A DNA stretch of 64,000 bases from Serinus canaria (GCF_022539315.1 NC_066316.1:100992179-101056178), one strand, 5' to 3'. Positions 35,376 through 47,941 are shown, numbered from the stretch's first letter. Made by a program: numbers and translations. Notes: a model not told the origin generated them from the letters alone.

Positions 35376-37223
35376 GCAAACACAATGCTTACCCTGCCCT
35401 CAGTGGTGTGACACACGCATAAACACCTGGTATAGGGTCAAAAGAGCGTCATTCAAGTGTTACTGTAGGAATTAATACAGATGGTCCTTATCTCCACTTT
35501 GCTGAATCGTAGGCATGAATTTCAAAAGAAACCCTTATCTCCCCTGGCTTTATCTCCCGCATAAAACAGAGACTAGAACTGAGGAGCAGAAGGCAGGAAT
35601 GGACTCTTTCCTTCTTTCCCCAGACAGGAATAACTTATCTGAACCAGAGGAGTCCACATACCTTCTATTTCATCTTCCTTCTAAATCACAAAATCACCTC
35701 AGCATCATGTAATAAGTTTAAGACCACTTAAACGACAAATTTGGTCACAAAACTATACTGGCTAAATCACAGCATTGAGAAGAATAGCCAAGCTGGGGCT
35801 AAAAACTTCAAAAGTTACAGAATGTAACTGGAAGTCTGTCCTGGCTTCTAACTGTTCTCACTGCTAGGAAAATGGTCTTCATTTGAATTTAACAACATTC
35901 AACTTCCAGCTGTTAACTTCCAGAAAGGCCATTGTGGTTTCTCCCCTAGGGACAAACAGCCTTTCAAGCTTAGTTTTTTTGGCTTTCCATTGTGATCAAA
36001 CCACAACTTAGTCTTCTTTTTAATAATGGGTGTGTCAATACTGACTTTAATGGAAACAGGATTGACTTCACAAATTCAAACTAGACACTGAAAATATTTT
36101 TCTTATCAGCAGTTTTGCTCCATCACATGCACATTTTATGTTATTATTTTTGGGTTGCTCACATGCTGGGCTGTGGGTTGACACTGTCTGTTTTTGTTTT
36201 GTAGAAGAAGGAAGCTCTGAATCATTTCTTTTTGGGAAAAACATACAAAGAATAACACAAATTTCTTAACAGAGAGGAAGAAAAAATCTACAGAAATTAA
36301 ATCTTGGTACTGTGTACAGCACAAGCTTCTTTTTAATGTCTACATCTGCCTTGATCTGAGCCAAGCCTTTTACAATGGTGGAGCAGTATTTATCTTTGGG
36401 AATCACTAATGAAGTAATGTGTTTAAAAATAAGCCTGGTTTGCTATTTCTAAGCTTGTAACACTGACTCAGATTGTGCCTATGTTGCACATTAGGGATAA
36501 TCAGAATGAGAACTTATCATATACCAAAAATAACTGAGATCCAAAAGAAGTATTTTTTAATACCTTTGGCTGCAATAGTGATGGATTCCTCTTAGCAGAA
36601 AGGAGACTGCAGTGACCCAAGGAGATACATGCTGGCACATATTGATGGTAGAAACACAAGTCACAAAAGCAGGGTAAAAGCTGAGTTACTCTTTCAAAGC
36701 AGAACAAGTCAAGTGAGGATGAGAGGAAACTATTCCAAGAGCAAGCTCTGCAGAGCTCACCATGGAAAAAGATGCTGGAAGACAATTTTCATCTTGACAC
36801 CTCGCTTTCTTCCTGAAGGATGAAAGATCTATGCAGCAAGAAGAGAGGCCCCAGAACATCTCTGAGTCTTTAGACAGCCAAGAGGAAGACTTTTGCATGA
36901 CTATCACTACCTCTGACTCCACTTACCAGATAAGTGGCAAAATTTAAAATATGATCATCCTAAAAAGGAATTAATGCCTCCAAGGAAAGGAACTAGACTC
37001 ACACTTAGAGCTCAGGAGTTCCATTCTTTTATGCTTGCCACTGAGTTGGCAATTAATAAAATGTTATCTTTGCACACATTATAACAAATCACTTTCTTCC
37101 CAGCTAAATTAAAGGTAATATTTCTGTGAATGAAACTTTACAGGTGCCTAATTTAACCAGTGTGAGAATAATGACCTTAAAGCACTTGTGCAGAGATTTG
37201 AACAGGGGAAAATAAGACTGTTG
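35376..37223. other. Unique intergenic DNA, no gene recognised
   Basis: No gene or dispersed repeat recognised. Confidence 0.5.
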
Positions 37224-37249
37224 TAATACTTAATTATAATACTTAATTG
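37224..37249. repeat. 13-bp tandem duplication
   Basis: TAATACTTAATTA at 37224-37236 is followed directly by TAATACTTAATTG at 37237-37249, with one difference at the last base. Confidence 0.85.
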
Positions 37250-37357
37250 CATTCCAGTCTTTTCTGCTGCTATACATGGCCCAAAAACACTCAAACACTT
37301 TCTAACCTGTATGACTGCTACAGTTTTGGGTGGGGTTTTTGCTTTTGTTGTTCTGGC

Positions 37358-37372
37358 TTGGTTTGGTTTGGT
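37358..37372. repeat. Short GGTTT-type microsatellite
   Basis: TTGGTTTGGTTTGGTA, about three pentamer units. It is the complement of the AAACC units seen in A/C-rich tracts elsewhere in the window. Confidence 0.65.
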
Positions 37373-40300
37373 ATTTTTTCAGGGAAAGGAAATCTCTCTT
37401 TTCTTTCTTTTATCTGCTTTTCCCATAGAACTTACTCCATACTTATTTCCCTAGGGTAGGATGAGCACCTTTTCCTACAGAACAAGAGGAGAAGGTGAGG
37501 GAGCTGGACATCCTGTTGATTCAGCACTAAGCTCACAAACTGCAATCTACAGAGACCATCTGGGTAAGTTTGCAAAACAAAGTGTTCCATTACAAAACAT
37601 ACATTCCCCATTCCTGGCAATTGTACCATCTGACTCCTTTAAGATGAATTACACTGGGGAGGCCCAGCAGTAGAACTGGAGGTGGCTGTGCTGAACAGCA
37701 CTGTGTGAGACAGCTGTCCATCAGGGTTTGGACAGAATACACACGGGGAACAAAACCAGGTGAAATTTCGGAAACTCCATGGCACATGGTATGTCTTGAG
37801 CATTGTGCTCAAGAACATGCATAGAAGTGCAGCATGATCTCAGTGCATTTATCAGTGTGATTAAAGTTACCTTCCAAAACAGTTCAATGACAATTAATTT
37901 GATGTGGTAAAGCACGAGATTTGACTTGATTTTTCTGTTTTATATTTTAAATTAATATCTCATTGCAAAGTACTTTTATGTGCTTACAATACCATTGTAA
38001 TAAATACAGACAGGACTGTAAATTCTAAAGAAGCACAAACATTTCCTTTCATTTAACTTATATGGGACATGATCAGGTGAGAAAAGATCAACAAAGGGAA
38101 TATGGGTCCACATAGGAAAAATGACACATTTACAGAAAAGATTCTCTTGGCCAGCTGAAAGGAAAGGGAAGTAGTTTATTCTGTTCCTTTTATATCCTCA
38201 GTGGACATAAACTTTTATCCAAATATTTGTTATGCTTTTTCCTCTCCAAGAATACTTGTTCAGTATTCCATTCCTATGTTTGCACTACAGTAACTGGGGT
38301 TTCAGGATCCTATGGCTCTAAATGACATTGACATTTGCCAGTGCATAAGTAAATGTGGGGGAAAAAATGCTGGGCTCTAACTGTGCAAAATAATATTTAA
38401 TAAAGATCTTTATGTTGAACCTATTTACTTCTTCATTTATCCTTCTATAGATTATTTTCAAAATAGGTAAATAATTTTTCTCATTAATCCTCCTTGCAGT
38501 TTTCAGGGCTACAGCCTAGTAAACTGGTGCAGGATTCTGGAGTGTGGCATAAAGGAAGATAAAGGGAAACTCCTTGATTTAATCAAGGATTTGAAATTTC
38601 ACTGGGCCCCTGTTTCTCAAAGAAGCCAATATTTATCATGGTTTTGGGAATTTGCTTGATTTCCCTTCCTTATGTTTTGTGGGGGGGATTAGGAAACCAG
38701 GAAGAGAAGGGAAAACAGAGAGCATAACTTCCCTGTTCCAGAATAGACTGCAGTGCCTCAGGCTTGTTCAGCTCCTAAACAGCAAAGGCCTTCAGTGCAA
38801 TGGACCCCACACATGGGACAAAGAGAGCAGGCTGTTTTCAAAGTAATCTTGACAGATGTCCCCAAATATTGATAGGAGAACAGCAGCTGGCAGAAACTTT
38901 TTGTAAGATCTTGGATATTTGGGTCCTGGATTTTGGATTGATCTGTCCCATTGGGAATCAATGGCCAAGTCCAGACTATGATGTTCTCATAGAAAAGCCA
39001 TGGATTTATGCATCGTTTAATCTACAATGTCAAAAACACAGCCCTGTACAGACTCTATTTTGCTTTGGATCTCTGAGACATAAAAAGTAGATATTTTTCT
39101 TATATTTCTTCAACATTAGTCAATTCTACATATTTTCCCCCTTTTTCTTTAGGAATTTGAACTTGTTTACCTGTGGAACAAGCCTTAGATAATGCCATAG
39201 ATAAGGGCTATGTGTGCCTGCTTGTCTATTGTTTTCTTTATCTCCCATTATTCCTCTAAGCATTTAAAATTGAAGGTGATTTTGAAGCAAACCTATCAAC
39301 TAAGAAAATATCTAAAAATTCTAAAGCTCCCATAAAAATAATGAAAATGTGTACCTGGATAGACATCCAACTAATTCCACCTCGAGGGAAAGATGTTGGT
39401 GGTTGGTGAAAGATTTAACTCCAAGAAAATTTCCATTTTGAGTTTGTCCCTTATCACACATCACAATTGTCATTCCTGAGTCAAGATTTCTTTCCTCAGG
39501 CAGATAACAAGGTGTGAGCTAAAGTGATGCTTTTCCTGCTGTCAGAAAAAACATTCTTTCTTCTTTTTCATCCCTCATTTATTGACTATCCTTGAGCTAA
39601 TTTCATTTCGCCAATTTCTACTCAAGGGTAAAGTCACCCTAAAGCTTCAGTGAAGTCCTTTCAAAATCTCTTCATCGGGTGACATAAAATAACTAGAAAA
39701 TAAACTTCATTATCTTCAGTATTCAGAAAACTGTTTTGTTTTGGAACTATTTATCAGAATAAACTGTGATCAAAACTATGATGAAAACGTGATCAATTCC
39801 ATCCTCAATATTCCAAGTTTTGTAAAAACTGCATACCACCACTGCTTCAAGAGTTCTTTGAGGGGGAAAAAAATTGTTCTAATTATGATTCCACAGTCTC
39901 TGTGGAAATGATGGGATTCCATTTCACCTCACCTATTTGTAGGGATCTCCTGTATAGACATCCATATATATTCAAGATCAGCATTTTGACACTTACTAAG
40001 AAAAAGCAGCATGTGGTGTGATTCATATCTCTAATTTAGAAACCAGAGGTCTTTGTTAAAATCTATTATTTGATGTCTGTGTATTACCACTGACTAAGAA
40101 GGGAGGCCAGATGATGTTCTCAGATGTGAATGTCCTAGCCCAGGCAGTTTTACATTTGAGCAATCAAGAGCCCTCTCGAGACACACATCTGTGTAAGGGC
40201 TGGGCTCTGCCTTACGAACATGAAAATTAGGAAAAGCTGTTTCACAGCCTTGCTGATCCACCTCTTCTCTGCAACATCTGTGGAAGTTCTCTGTGGATAT

Positions 40301-40796
40301 AAGGACTTCTGAAGACAAAGCAGAAATTGCTCTTTAATGTTTCTTACTGTATGGCTAGGCAGGATGTAATTGTTTCCCTCGTTTCCCCAAAGATTTTGAT
40401 GGAAATGTGATATCTCCTACCTGAAAAATAAGGTGTCTCCTGCGGGCAAATTAAATTCCATCAGACTTGATGTGCAGTCAGGAAGGATGATCCTGTATTA
40501 GTCACAGCTTTCAGAGACACTGCCTGAACAACTTTAAAAGCCAAACTACTGAGAATGTGAGGGTCTAAGGAGATCCTGGTAGATGTTACTAATAACAGAA
40601 AATATTCACTCACCTTGGAAAAGACTTGGCCCATTCTCTTAAATTCACTCCCTTAGAACAGGGAGACCTGGGATTTTGAGGTTTATTCCTACAAGATCTT
40701 CATTCATTAGATTAAGCCCATTCACTGCAAAAAGCATCTGAATAAACAACCTATCCTATATTTATTAGAACTTATTTTTCTCCCACAAAGCATCAT
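37373..40796. other. Unique AT-rich DNA, no gene recognised
   Basis: No gene or repeat family recognised. A 9-bp inverted repeat with a single-base spacer lies at 38571-38589 (TCCTTGATT / AATCAAGGA). Confidence 0.5.
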
Positions 40797-40852
40797 GTTT
40801 TGCCACCTATTCCATATTTTGCCACCAATCATGTATTGCCACCTATTCCATC
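40797..40852. repeat. Imperfect three-unit minisatellite, period about 18
   Basis: Three adjoining units share TTGCCACC: TGTTTTGCCACCTATTCCAT (40797-40816), a diverged middle unit ATTTTGCCACCAATCAT (to about 40832), and GTATTGCCACCTATTCCAT (to 40852). The first and third units are nearly identical. Confidence 0.8.
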
Positions 40853-43590
40853 TTATGAAATGTGAAGTCAAAGACCAGCTATGGAGGTTAGCTTTGGAAA
40901 CTTCACTTACACCAACAAAATGGTTTGCTAATTCACAGAAAAGTAACTCAATTTTTGTAACTAAATACTACTGTAATAAGTCATCAGGTTCAGGTCTAGA
41001 AAGTGCATTTGGGACTGTCAGCTAATGCTACTTAAGAGCACTCGAAGGTTTAAGAGATTACTCAGAAAGGCACTGAGCAGTCTTTTTCTCCAAGTATATA
41101 GCTGACACTGAAAAAGTTAGAAATGTAATTTGAGAAGTTTTTCCTTGAAAGGATACTCAAATGTATACTTAGGCTGTGTCAGTGGGCCCAAAGAACAAAC
41201 AGTCTCAGATGTTCAAATGCATTCCCGACATAACACTGGCAATTGAGAACATTTAGCGATTTCTAAGGAATACTCACTTGGGTAGGCCTATGAATTTTGA
41301 ATCTGCTAAAACAATACCAAGGTCCAGCCTTCAGTGGGGTGAAAGTACATCTAAATAAGCAAATTGAGTGCCTGGTACCATTATCTGCTCCTGAGGCCAA
41401 ATGACAGGAATGGTCGGTGCCCGGAGGATTAACACCTCCTGCCCTTTTAAATTCTGCTGTGAGCTCTATTATATTTCTGCATACCTTCTTTGGGCCTATT
41501 CTACCTCTCAGAACATGCCTAGTCTGCCCAGGAAAAACCTCTGATCTTAGAGGTTTTTCTCTTAGCCTGTTCTTAGACAGGCTACAACACATTTCAGTAT
41601 CTACAAACCCACCCATAAATAAATGTTTAACTTGCTGTTAAAGACATAGCCAGAGATCCTTCTTGGGAAGAGCTGGGGACAGCCTGACCTTATTTCCTAT
41701 CTGCACAGTTTCATATTTAAAGGGAGGCTTGAAATCTTTCTCACTAGTAGGAATAATATCTGTGGATTTAACAAGACTGTGAGTACACTGAGTAAATTAG
41801 GACCCAACATGTTCACAGTGTATCAGTAATGGATAACGTCTTCCAGAGAAAATGAAGGTTATGGAGATATAATAAAAGGGAGCCTTTGATTCAGCTAAAT
41901 ATATTTAAAAGGTTATAAGCATTTCAGTAAAAGCTTCTAAAAGCAGTTAAATTACCAATGAAAAATGTTCTACTTTTTTCCCTTCTTTTCTTTGGAGACG
42001 GGAGATGGATCCTTAGGACAATCTATCTATGCAAAGATCCATTAGTATCATAATGTTTTAGGAAAAAAATCTCTAAAGTCTCAGAAAAGTAGTCATGGTC
42101 AAATCATGGCAGGCACCTAGCTGATAATGAGACCTATAAACAGAATCTAAAAACAACACAGAGGTTTGAAGTTGATGCAGGGTCCATTCAGAACAGAAAT
42201 ATTTATTTTTAACAATAAAGAAGAACGCCTTAATTAGATGGAATAATTCATCAATGGCAGCAGTGGAGTGCCCATCACTAGAATTTCTTCAGTAAGCATG
42301 CATCTGTTTTTCTGAAGTTTCTCACAGAATCTATTTAAGAATGCCTTACACTGTTTTTTTTTTCTGATTTCATAATTCATAACTTTATTAAGAATCATTT
42401 AACAGCCAAACAAAACTCATTCATCTCATTTTTTTAAAGTTCTAAAAGTCCATTCAGTGATGTAATACATGCATCTTTTACTGAGAATGTTCTTTAAGTC
42501 TCCTTTTAGTTTTATTTTTTTCTTAACAATCTGAATATAGCAAAAACAGATGTTGAAGGGCTGGAATTTGTGTTTGATCTGAAAATGGGCCAAAAATTCT
42601 CCTAACAATGAAAATGTCATTCATAAATATTTGCCAGATTGTTGAACCACACTTGCTACTGTTTGACGCAATTTATTAATAACTGACAAGCACTCTAGCA
42701 AGGTTTTCTGGCAAGAATGAAACAAAGGAAATGAGCCAGAACAAGTGTAATCAAGAAATGTAAATAAACTTTAGGATGAAAACATGGTATGTTTGAACTT
42801 TGTATGAAATATAGACAGTTTCCTCCAGGAACTCTGCAGGTGGAGGAAGAAGCTTGGAGATCTTCTGTGGGGAAGTGGGAAAAGGAAAATCTCCACAGGG
42901 AAACAATGGGGTTGCCTCACCCACTCTGTCAAGCTCAGGTCATTGCAAATGGCTCTGCTGTGTTCTGACATTTCAGAGCTACAGACTCTTCTGTGCTGGC
43001 AAATAAATGATTTCAAGGGACAGCACATGTAGTTCTGCAGACAGAGCTTTGCAGCTATTTCATTTGAATGTCCTCACGATGAGATTGGGACTCTGTCATT
43101 AGTGACCACATTTTAAAGGAAAAGACTTTTCAAGGGGCTGGATCCTCAACCCAAGGCATGAACTGTTGCTATTCACCATGATTTGGTCCAGATTTACCAG
43201 GTACTCCAAGTGCTCTCTGACATCTTGTGGCTGCCATACTCACACTATCCAAACTTCTAGAAGAAACTGTAAGTCCTGCAAGTGTAAAAATTCTGATTTT
43301 TTTAAATCTTGCCTGAATACAGTGATCTTTGTAGTTGGTAGCTATAGCTAGTAGTAGTAATTCTTTTGGATGCAGTACTCTGCAACTTGCTTAACTTTGT
43401 AACTTTTCCCTAGGACTGGATGATCCTGCTCTATAGTCCTCCTCTGCCTGCGGCTCACATCTCTGACTCCCTTTTGATTTGGCAGGCTGGTTTGAGATAC
43501 ACAACCTGGTAACAGCCAGCCCCAAATATCACCCCATGTGGGGTTTTGTGCCTGTGATGAACTTACTGACACATGGCCTGTTTGTAAACC
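40853..43590. other. Unique AT-rich DNA, no gene recognised
   Basis: No gene or repeat family recognised. The 117-codon minus-strand frame at 41263-41616 has no motif. A 12-bp palindrome TAGCTATAGCTA lies near 43340-43351. Confidence 0.5.
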
Positions 43591-43644
43591 CCCACGGAGT
43601 GCCACTGCAGCTCAGGCCAGGGCTGCAGTGGCACTCTCTGTGGG
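43591..43644. repeat. 54-base GC-rich hairpin, 15-bp perfect stem plus 5-bp outer stem
   Basis: GAGTGCCACTGCAGC (43597-43611) and GCTGCAGTGGCACTC (43622-43636) are exact reverse complements around a 10-base loop. CCCAC (43591-43595) pairs with GTGGG (43640-43644) beyond a 1-by-3 internal loop. Weaker complementarity seems to go on outwards. It is the strongest GC-rich hairpin of the window. Overlapping short frames on both strands (43348-43880) carry no recognisable motif. Confidence 0.88.
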
Positions 43645-46600
43645 TAACTCAACAAGTAAAAGGCTCCCAATGAAGTTTTACAGAATATTTGTAATAAGGG
43701 AGCATGTTGAAAAATTGTCTGATGGTCTTTAACCTCTTCTGTGCTCAGGTTCTTTATAGTGCTAAATAAAATGGGCGAGGTCCCACTCTCTGTAGCCAGC
43801 TGACATGGCATAACACAAATTCTTTCATCCTCTCTGCAAAAAGGAGCAACATCCAAAGTGTTGGGGCAGGCAAGGCACAAACCAAGGCATCCTTGCTGGT
43901 TTACTCCAAACTCTGCCAGAAGCTCTCTGTTTGGTGTGAGCTGGTCAAACAGGGACGAGCTTTCATCACCCTCAGCCCTAACAGGCAGCAGACAGAGCTA
44001 ATGCAGCTCTTGTGAGTGCACCAGAATTGTCCTACGCCTGCCCTCCAGCCTGACACCTGAGAAGGAATTCACTGGGTCTGAGGGACCAGGGTGAATTAGT
44101 CTCTCTCAAGGTTGCTTTTCCCCTAGAAATGACTCTACTGGTTTCAGAGGAGACCCAGTAAGGATGAGTTTCACCAAATAAATTCACATCTATTCAAGCT
44201 CTTCACAAAAAATTCCTTGCTGGTAACCCAATTCTGACTCTGGAGAATTTAAAATACACAGGAAATTTATCAAGTTTGCTTTGGTTATTGGAGTGATGTA
44301 GAGAGGTGGCACTGAATGTGGACACCGGTTCAAAACTCTTCCAGGCAGACAGTCAAACAGTGATACCAAGGTGATTCCTACATCATATGCTTTTTTAGCT
44401 TCTTCATTATAAAAATTTCATAAAGTGATAAAATGAAAACCAATTTAAAAAAACCAAACCCAAACACTGAAGTTGAAAAATGCACTCTACAACAGATTAA
44501 TATTAAGATTAGAATTAAGAAATTTGGAAACTATAATCATTTAATCATGACTTATAAGACTAATTTCCTGCATGTCACTCCCAGATAATAAATACTTTTC
44601 TTTAGGCTTTGAAAAGATGTGGAAAAAAAAAGTTAATTTAAGGCTCATTAGTTTATTTTTAGTAGCTTAAGATCTGAGGGATTTGAAAACATTTCCCTTT
44701 TCTAATAGAACATGCCTTCCTGTATACCAAGGATATCCACTGACCTCACTCCCTCCTGGAAGGTGCCACTGATCCATGACAGAAATCCTGTGAGGGCTTT
44801 GAAAGCTAAATAGGAACCAGAAAAAAAGTATTATCATGCTTAGCTGGTTATAACATTGAAAAGAAAGTTCAACTGTGAGTTTGGGGGGAGAAGGAGTGGT
44901 GCCTGGAACAAACAAGCACTTCCCCTGTTTGCCTGGAAGAAGCCAATCTTCCCTGTGCTTATATAATAAGAACATTAGTGGCTAATTTGCCAGTAGCTGA
45001 AAGGGATTTCTGTTTTTAGCTCTGGGTCTGTGGCAACTGTTTTGTTTTAAGTGAAAATTAAATGGGAACCTACAGCTAAAAAACCGTTGAGCCATAATTG
45101 AAGTGCATTAATGGTAATTACATCTTTCTTTCACTCATCATTTTGACAGAGGAATCCATTACTCCTCCATCTCCGTGTTTCCACAAATTATTCTTCCCTG
45201 TGGATGTTCAGTGACTGAAGAAAATCATGGCTCTGTTCTATGGGTTTTTCTTTAGTGCAAGTCTGTTCTCCCTGAACTTTCCTGGGATACAAATGAAAAT
45301 ATCAATAAAATGTATAAACAGTTTACAACTTTAATAGGGATAAGATGAAGAAGGCATCAAAGTGAAACTGTGAATGCTGGTTATTGGGAGGTGTAACATG
45401 TTTGATATTGCTTATAGCCATAAATTAATTGCACTGATTTATTTTAAGATGCTTATCTCACCAGTCAGAGAAACTTCCCTGAGACAGCAATTTCACTAGG
45501 TAAGATTCTTTTAGGAGTTCTATTACTTTGAGCATAGTTTCATCTCTTGGCTCAGGATCTTTTCAAATGTGCTCAGGGACACTGAATTATCTCCATAGAC
45601 CCACAGCACCATCCTTGGTTCACAAACTTTTGTGGACTAATGTAAGAAAATATTTATGAAAGATACAGAAAAGGTCTCTATTTCTATTCAGAAAGTTATT
45701 TTACACCTAGAGAAAATCTGTAACTAAAGTAATTTTCCTTGCACTATGGACTGAGATGAGGTGAATTTTATCTGGGCAATAACCAAAGCTTTCCTTTGAG
45801 AGCAGTCTCAGGCACTTCAGCACTTTTCATCAAGATACTTCCACTCCTGTGGAGAGATTGAATAAGGCAGAATCCAACAGCTATTTCTGCATTTGCATTT
45901 GAAGTTTGCAAAAAGTTTTGTATTGAAATAGCAATAAAATATCAACTATTTCCGAAGTCATCATACGAAGAAACCAAATAACCATAAAATAAATTCTGGC
46001 TATTTATGTAATTAAAATTAAACACGCATTTAAGTGTTTTTATGACTTTATTCATTTATTTAAAGATAGCAATGAATCTTTAAAATTAATAAGTTTTCTA
46101 CAATAATATCACTCTACTCCCTGAGAGTCCATTGCTATAGGTTTTTCCGGGGCTATACTGAAGTGTTCTAGCAGGAAGTTTTCCTTTGACACAGAATTTC
46201 CATTGTTTTGCAACTTCCACCAATGATAATTCTACAGTGATAAATATGACGTGTTCAGATGATATCACCACAGGTACACTTTATTTGTTTCTGTAGCTAC
46301 ATTTTATTCAAATACTTACATCATTTCTCACATGGATATTAGCTTCAGATGAAAGATGGGAACAGATTCATAGACAGAAAAAAATATAGAATGAAATTAT
46401 TCTCTTGGATGCTTAATCAACTAATCTTATTTAATTTCAATAGGAGATAAATGTTTAAGTCTGGTACAAAATTTGTTGCTTAGTTACTAAGATACAGTAT
46501 ATGTGCCTTGCAATCAGTCTTACTTGTTAAAGAGACAAGTCTTTCAGTTTCTTAGTCTCAGAACCTGAAGATTTTTCAGAAGCTATTTTGTTAAGTATTT

Positions 46601-46858
46601 TCCTGTGAGATCCTAAGAAAATTGTCATTATATGTTACTCACAAAGTAATACTGGTGTATTTCTTAGGTGTTTCTGAATTGCATCATTTCACAGGATGAA
46701 GTTACTCAGCAGAATTATTTTTCTTTTCTTAAGTGCCTATCCTGTTCCACAGACACGGATCTCTACTGGTGCAAAGAAACAGGAACGGTGACCTGAGGTT
46801 TATCCTGGGATTCAAATAATGTCAATAAAAGAAAACATTTTGTAACACAAGACCATCA
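43645..46858. other. Unique intergenic DNA, no gene recognised
   Basis: No gene or repeat family recognised. A short AAACC-type run follows an A run at 44445-44465. Confidence 0.5.
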
Positions 46859-46960
46859 GAATCATAGAATGGCATTAAGTTGGAAGGGACCTTAAGGATT
46901 ATCCTGTTCCAACCCTCCTGCCAAGGGCAGAGACACCCACCACTAGACCAGGCTGCCCAG
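46859..46960 (-). mobile_element. CR1 LINE, last ~100 bp (3' segment of a probable twin-primed copy)
   Basis: Reverse complement of the CR1 3' end. On the plus strand it starts with AATCATAGAATGG, followed by AAGTTGGAAGGGACCTTAAG, GTTCCAACCCTCCTGCCA, GGGCAGAGACACCCACCACT and AGACCAGGCTGCCCAG. At 46960 the match stops, and CR1 of the opposite orientation begins at once. The segment holds only the terminal part of the family. The part just upstream of it in the source element lies on the other strand, to the right. Confidence 0.9.
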
Positions 46961-47255
46961 TACATCTCACCTGTGAGGACAGCTGAGAGCTGGGGTTGTG
47001 CAGCCTGGAGAGGAAAAGGCTCCAGGCTGAACACAGCACAACCTTCCAGTACCTGCAGGGGCTATAAGAGAGTTGGGGAGGGACTTTTTACAAGGGCAGG
47101 TAGTGACAGGACACGAGGGAATGGCTTAAAACCAAAAGAGGGTTTAGATTAGATATTAGGAAGAAATTCTTTAATGTAAGGGTGGTAAGGCATGGAACAG
47201 GTTGCCCAGAGAAATTGTGGATGCCCCATGCCTGTAAGCATTCTAAGAATGATTT
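46961..47255 (+). mobile_element. CR1 LINE, inverted upstream segment of the same copy
   Basis: Plus-strand CR1. It starts with CATCTCACCTGTGAGGACAG and runs through CTGGGGTTGTGCAGCCTGGA, CTTTTTACAAGGGCAGG, AGATATTAGGAAGAAATTC and GGTTGCCCAGAGAAATTGTG to GATGCCCCATGCCTGTAAG. Similarity fades at about 47255, just before the part held by 46859-46960. So this piece covers the upstream ~290 bp and the left piece the last ~100 bp, in opposite orientation, joined at their 5' ends. Two independent insertions remain possible, the more so if 47256-47315 turns out to be a decayed CR1 tail. Confidence 0.88.
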
Positions 47256-47365
47256 CATAGGTTAGTCACTTAAATTCTTTGGGCTGATCTCCACTGCAGA
47301 AATTATATGATCTCAAAAAAATTTTATCTCATGGTAGTTTCTCCAGCCTTCTGATCAACTACATT
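47256..47365. other. Spacer after the inverted CR1
   Basis: Short unique stretch. 47280-47312 bears a vague likeness to a CR1 3' end (TGATCTCCA..., ATTATATGATCT) but too weak to call. Confidence 0.4.
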
Positions 47366-47488
47366 CAACCTAAAAAAAACCTCCAAACCAAGAAAAAAAA
47401 CCAAACCAAAACAAAAACCAACCAAACAACCACCACCACCACCAACGACAGCTAAAAAAACCAACAAAAACCACCACCAGAAAAAAGC
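47366..47488. repeat. A/C-rich simple repeat (AAACC / ACC units)
   Basis: About 120 bases made almost only of A and C on the plus strand, with CCAAA, CAAAACC and a run of CCA units (47429-47444). It belongs to the same type of low-complexity DNA as 2892-2982. The long frame on the opposite strand is a product of this repeat. Confidence 0.85.
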
Positions 47489-47887
47489 TTTGTAAACCAA
47501 TATATAACTGAAAAAACCCAACACTGTTAATTCAACTTTTAATTGGTTAGTCTGAATTATCCCAGCAATACAATGATATTACAGTAGTACTAAAAGGAAA
47601 ATTGAAGGACAATAGAAAAAGGAAAGAAGTTAAGGAAATGCTACCCAGCTGAAATGTCAAGAAAGCAAGTTATAAAGCATAGGGATGGCAGCAACCTCAG
47701 GGCAATGTAAAGTTAAACTGTCCTAAACCTGAAAAACACTCTTAAGTGCAAAGACCTTGCCTGGGGAGACTGTGGAGTCCCGAGGCAGGATGTTCCTTCA
47801 ATGTTCTGCCCAGCCCAAAATAGTTTCCTAATGCCATTCTTTAGTTCCCTTGTTACAGGATCTATCATACAAGTGCTAAGTCATAGT
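47489..47887. other. Unique spacer between repeats
   Basis: No gene or repeat family recognised. Confidence 0.5.
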
Positions 47888-47941
47888 ACTTGATGATCTC
47901 AAAGGTTTTTTCCAGCCTAGCTGATTCCGTGTTTCTGTGAT
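47888..47941 (+). mobile_element. CR1 LINE, short 3' tail
   Basis: Plus-strand terminal ~54 bp of CR1: ACTTGATGATCTCAAAGG, then TTTTTTCCAGCCTAGCTGAT, and a degenerate octamer tail (TCCGTGTTTCTGTGA). The sequence upstream has no similarity to CR1 that I can see, so the copy is truncated very close to its 3' end. Confidence 0.8.

Noticed and set aside
47324..47524. Minus-strand frame with Trp-, Phe- and Gly-rich, membrane-like translation
   Set aside because: Product of the A/C-rich simple repeat read on the opposite strand.
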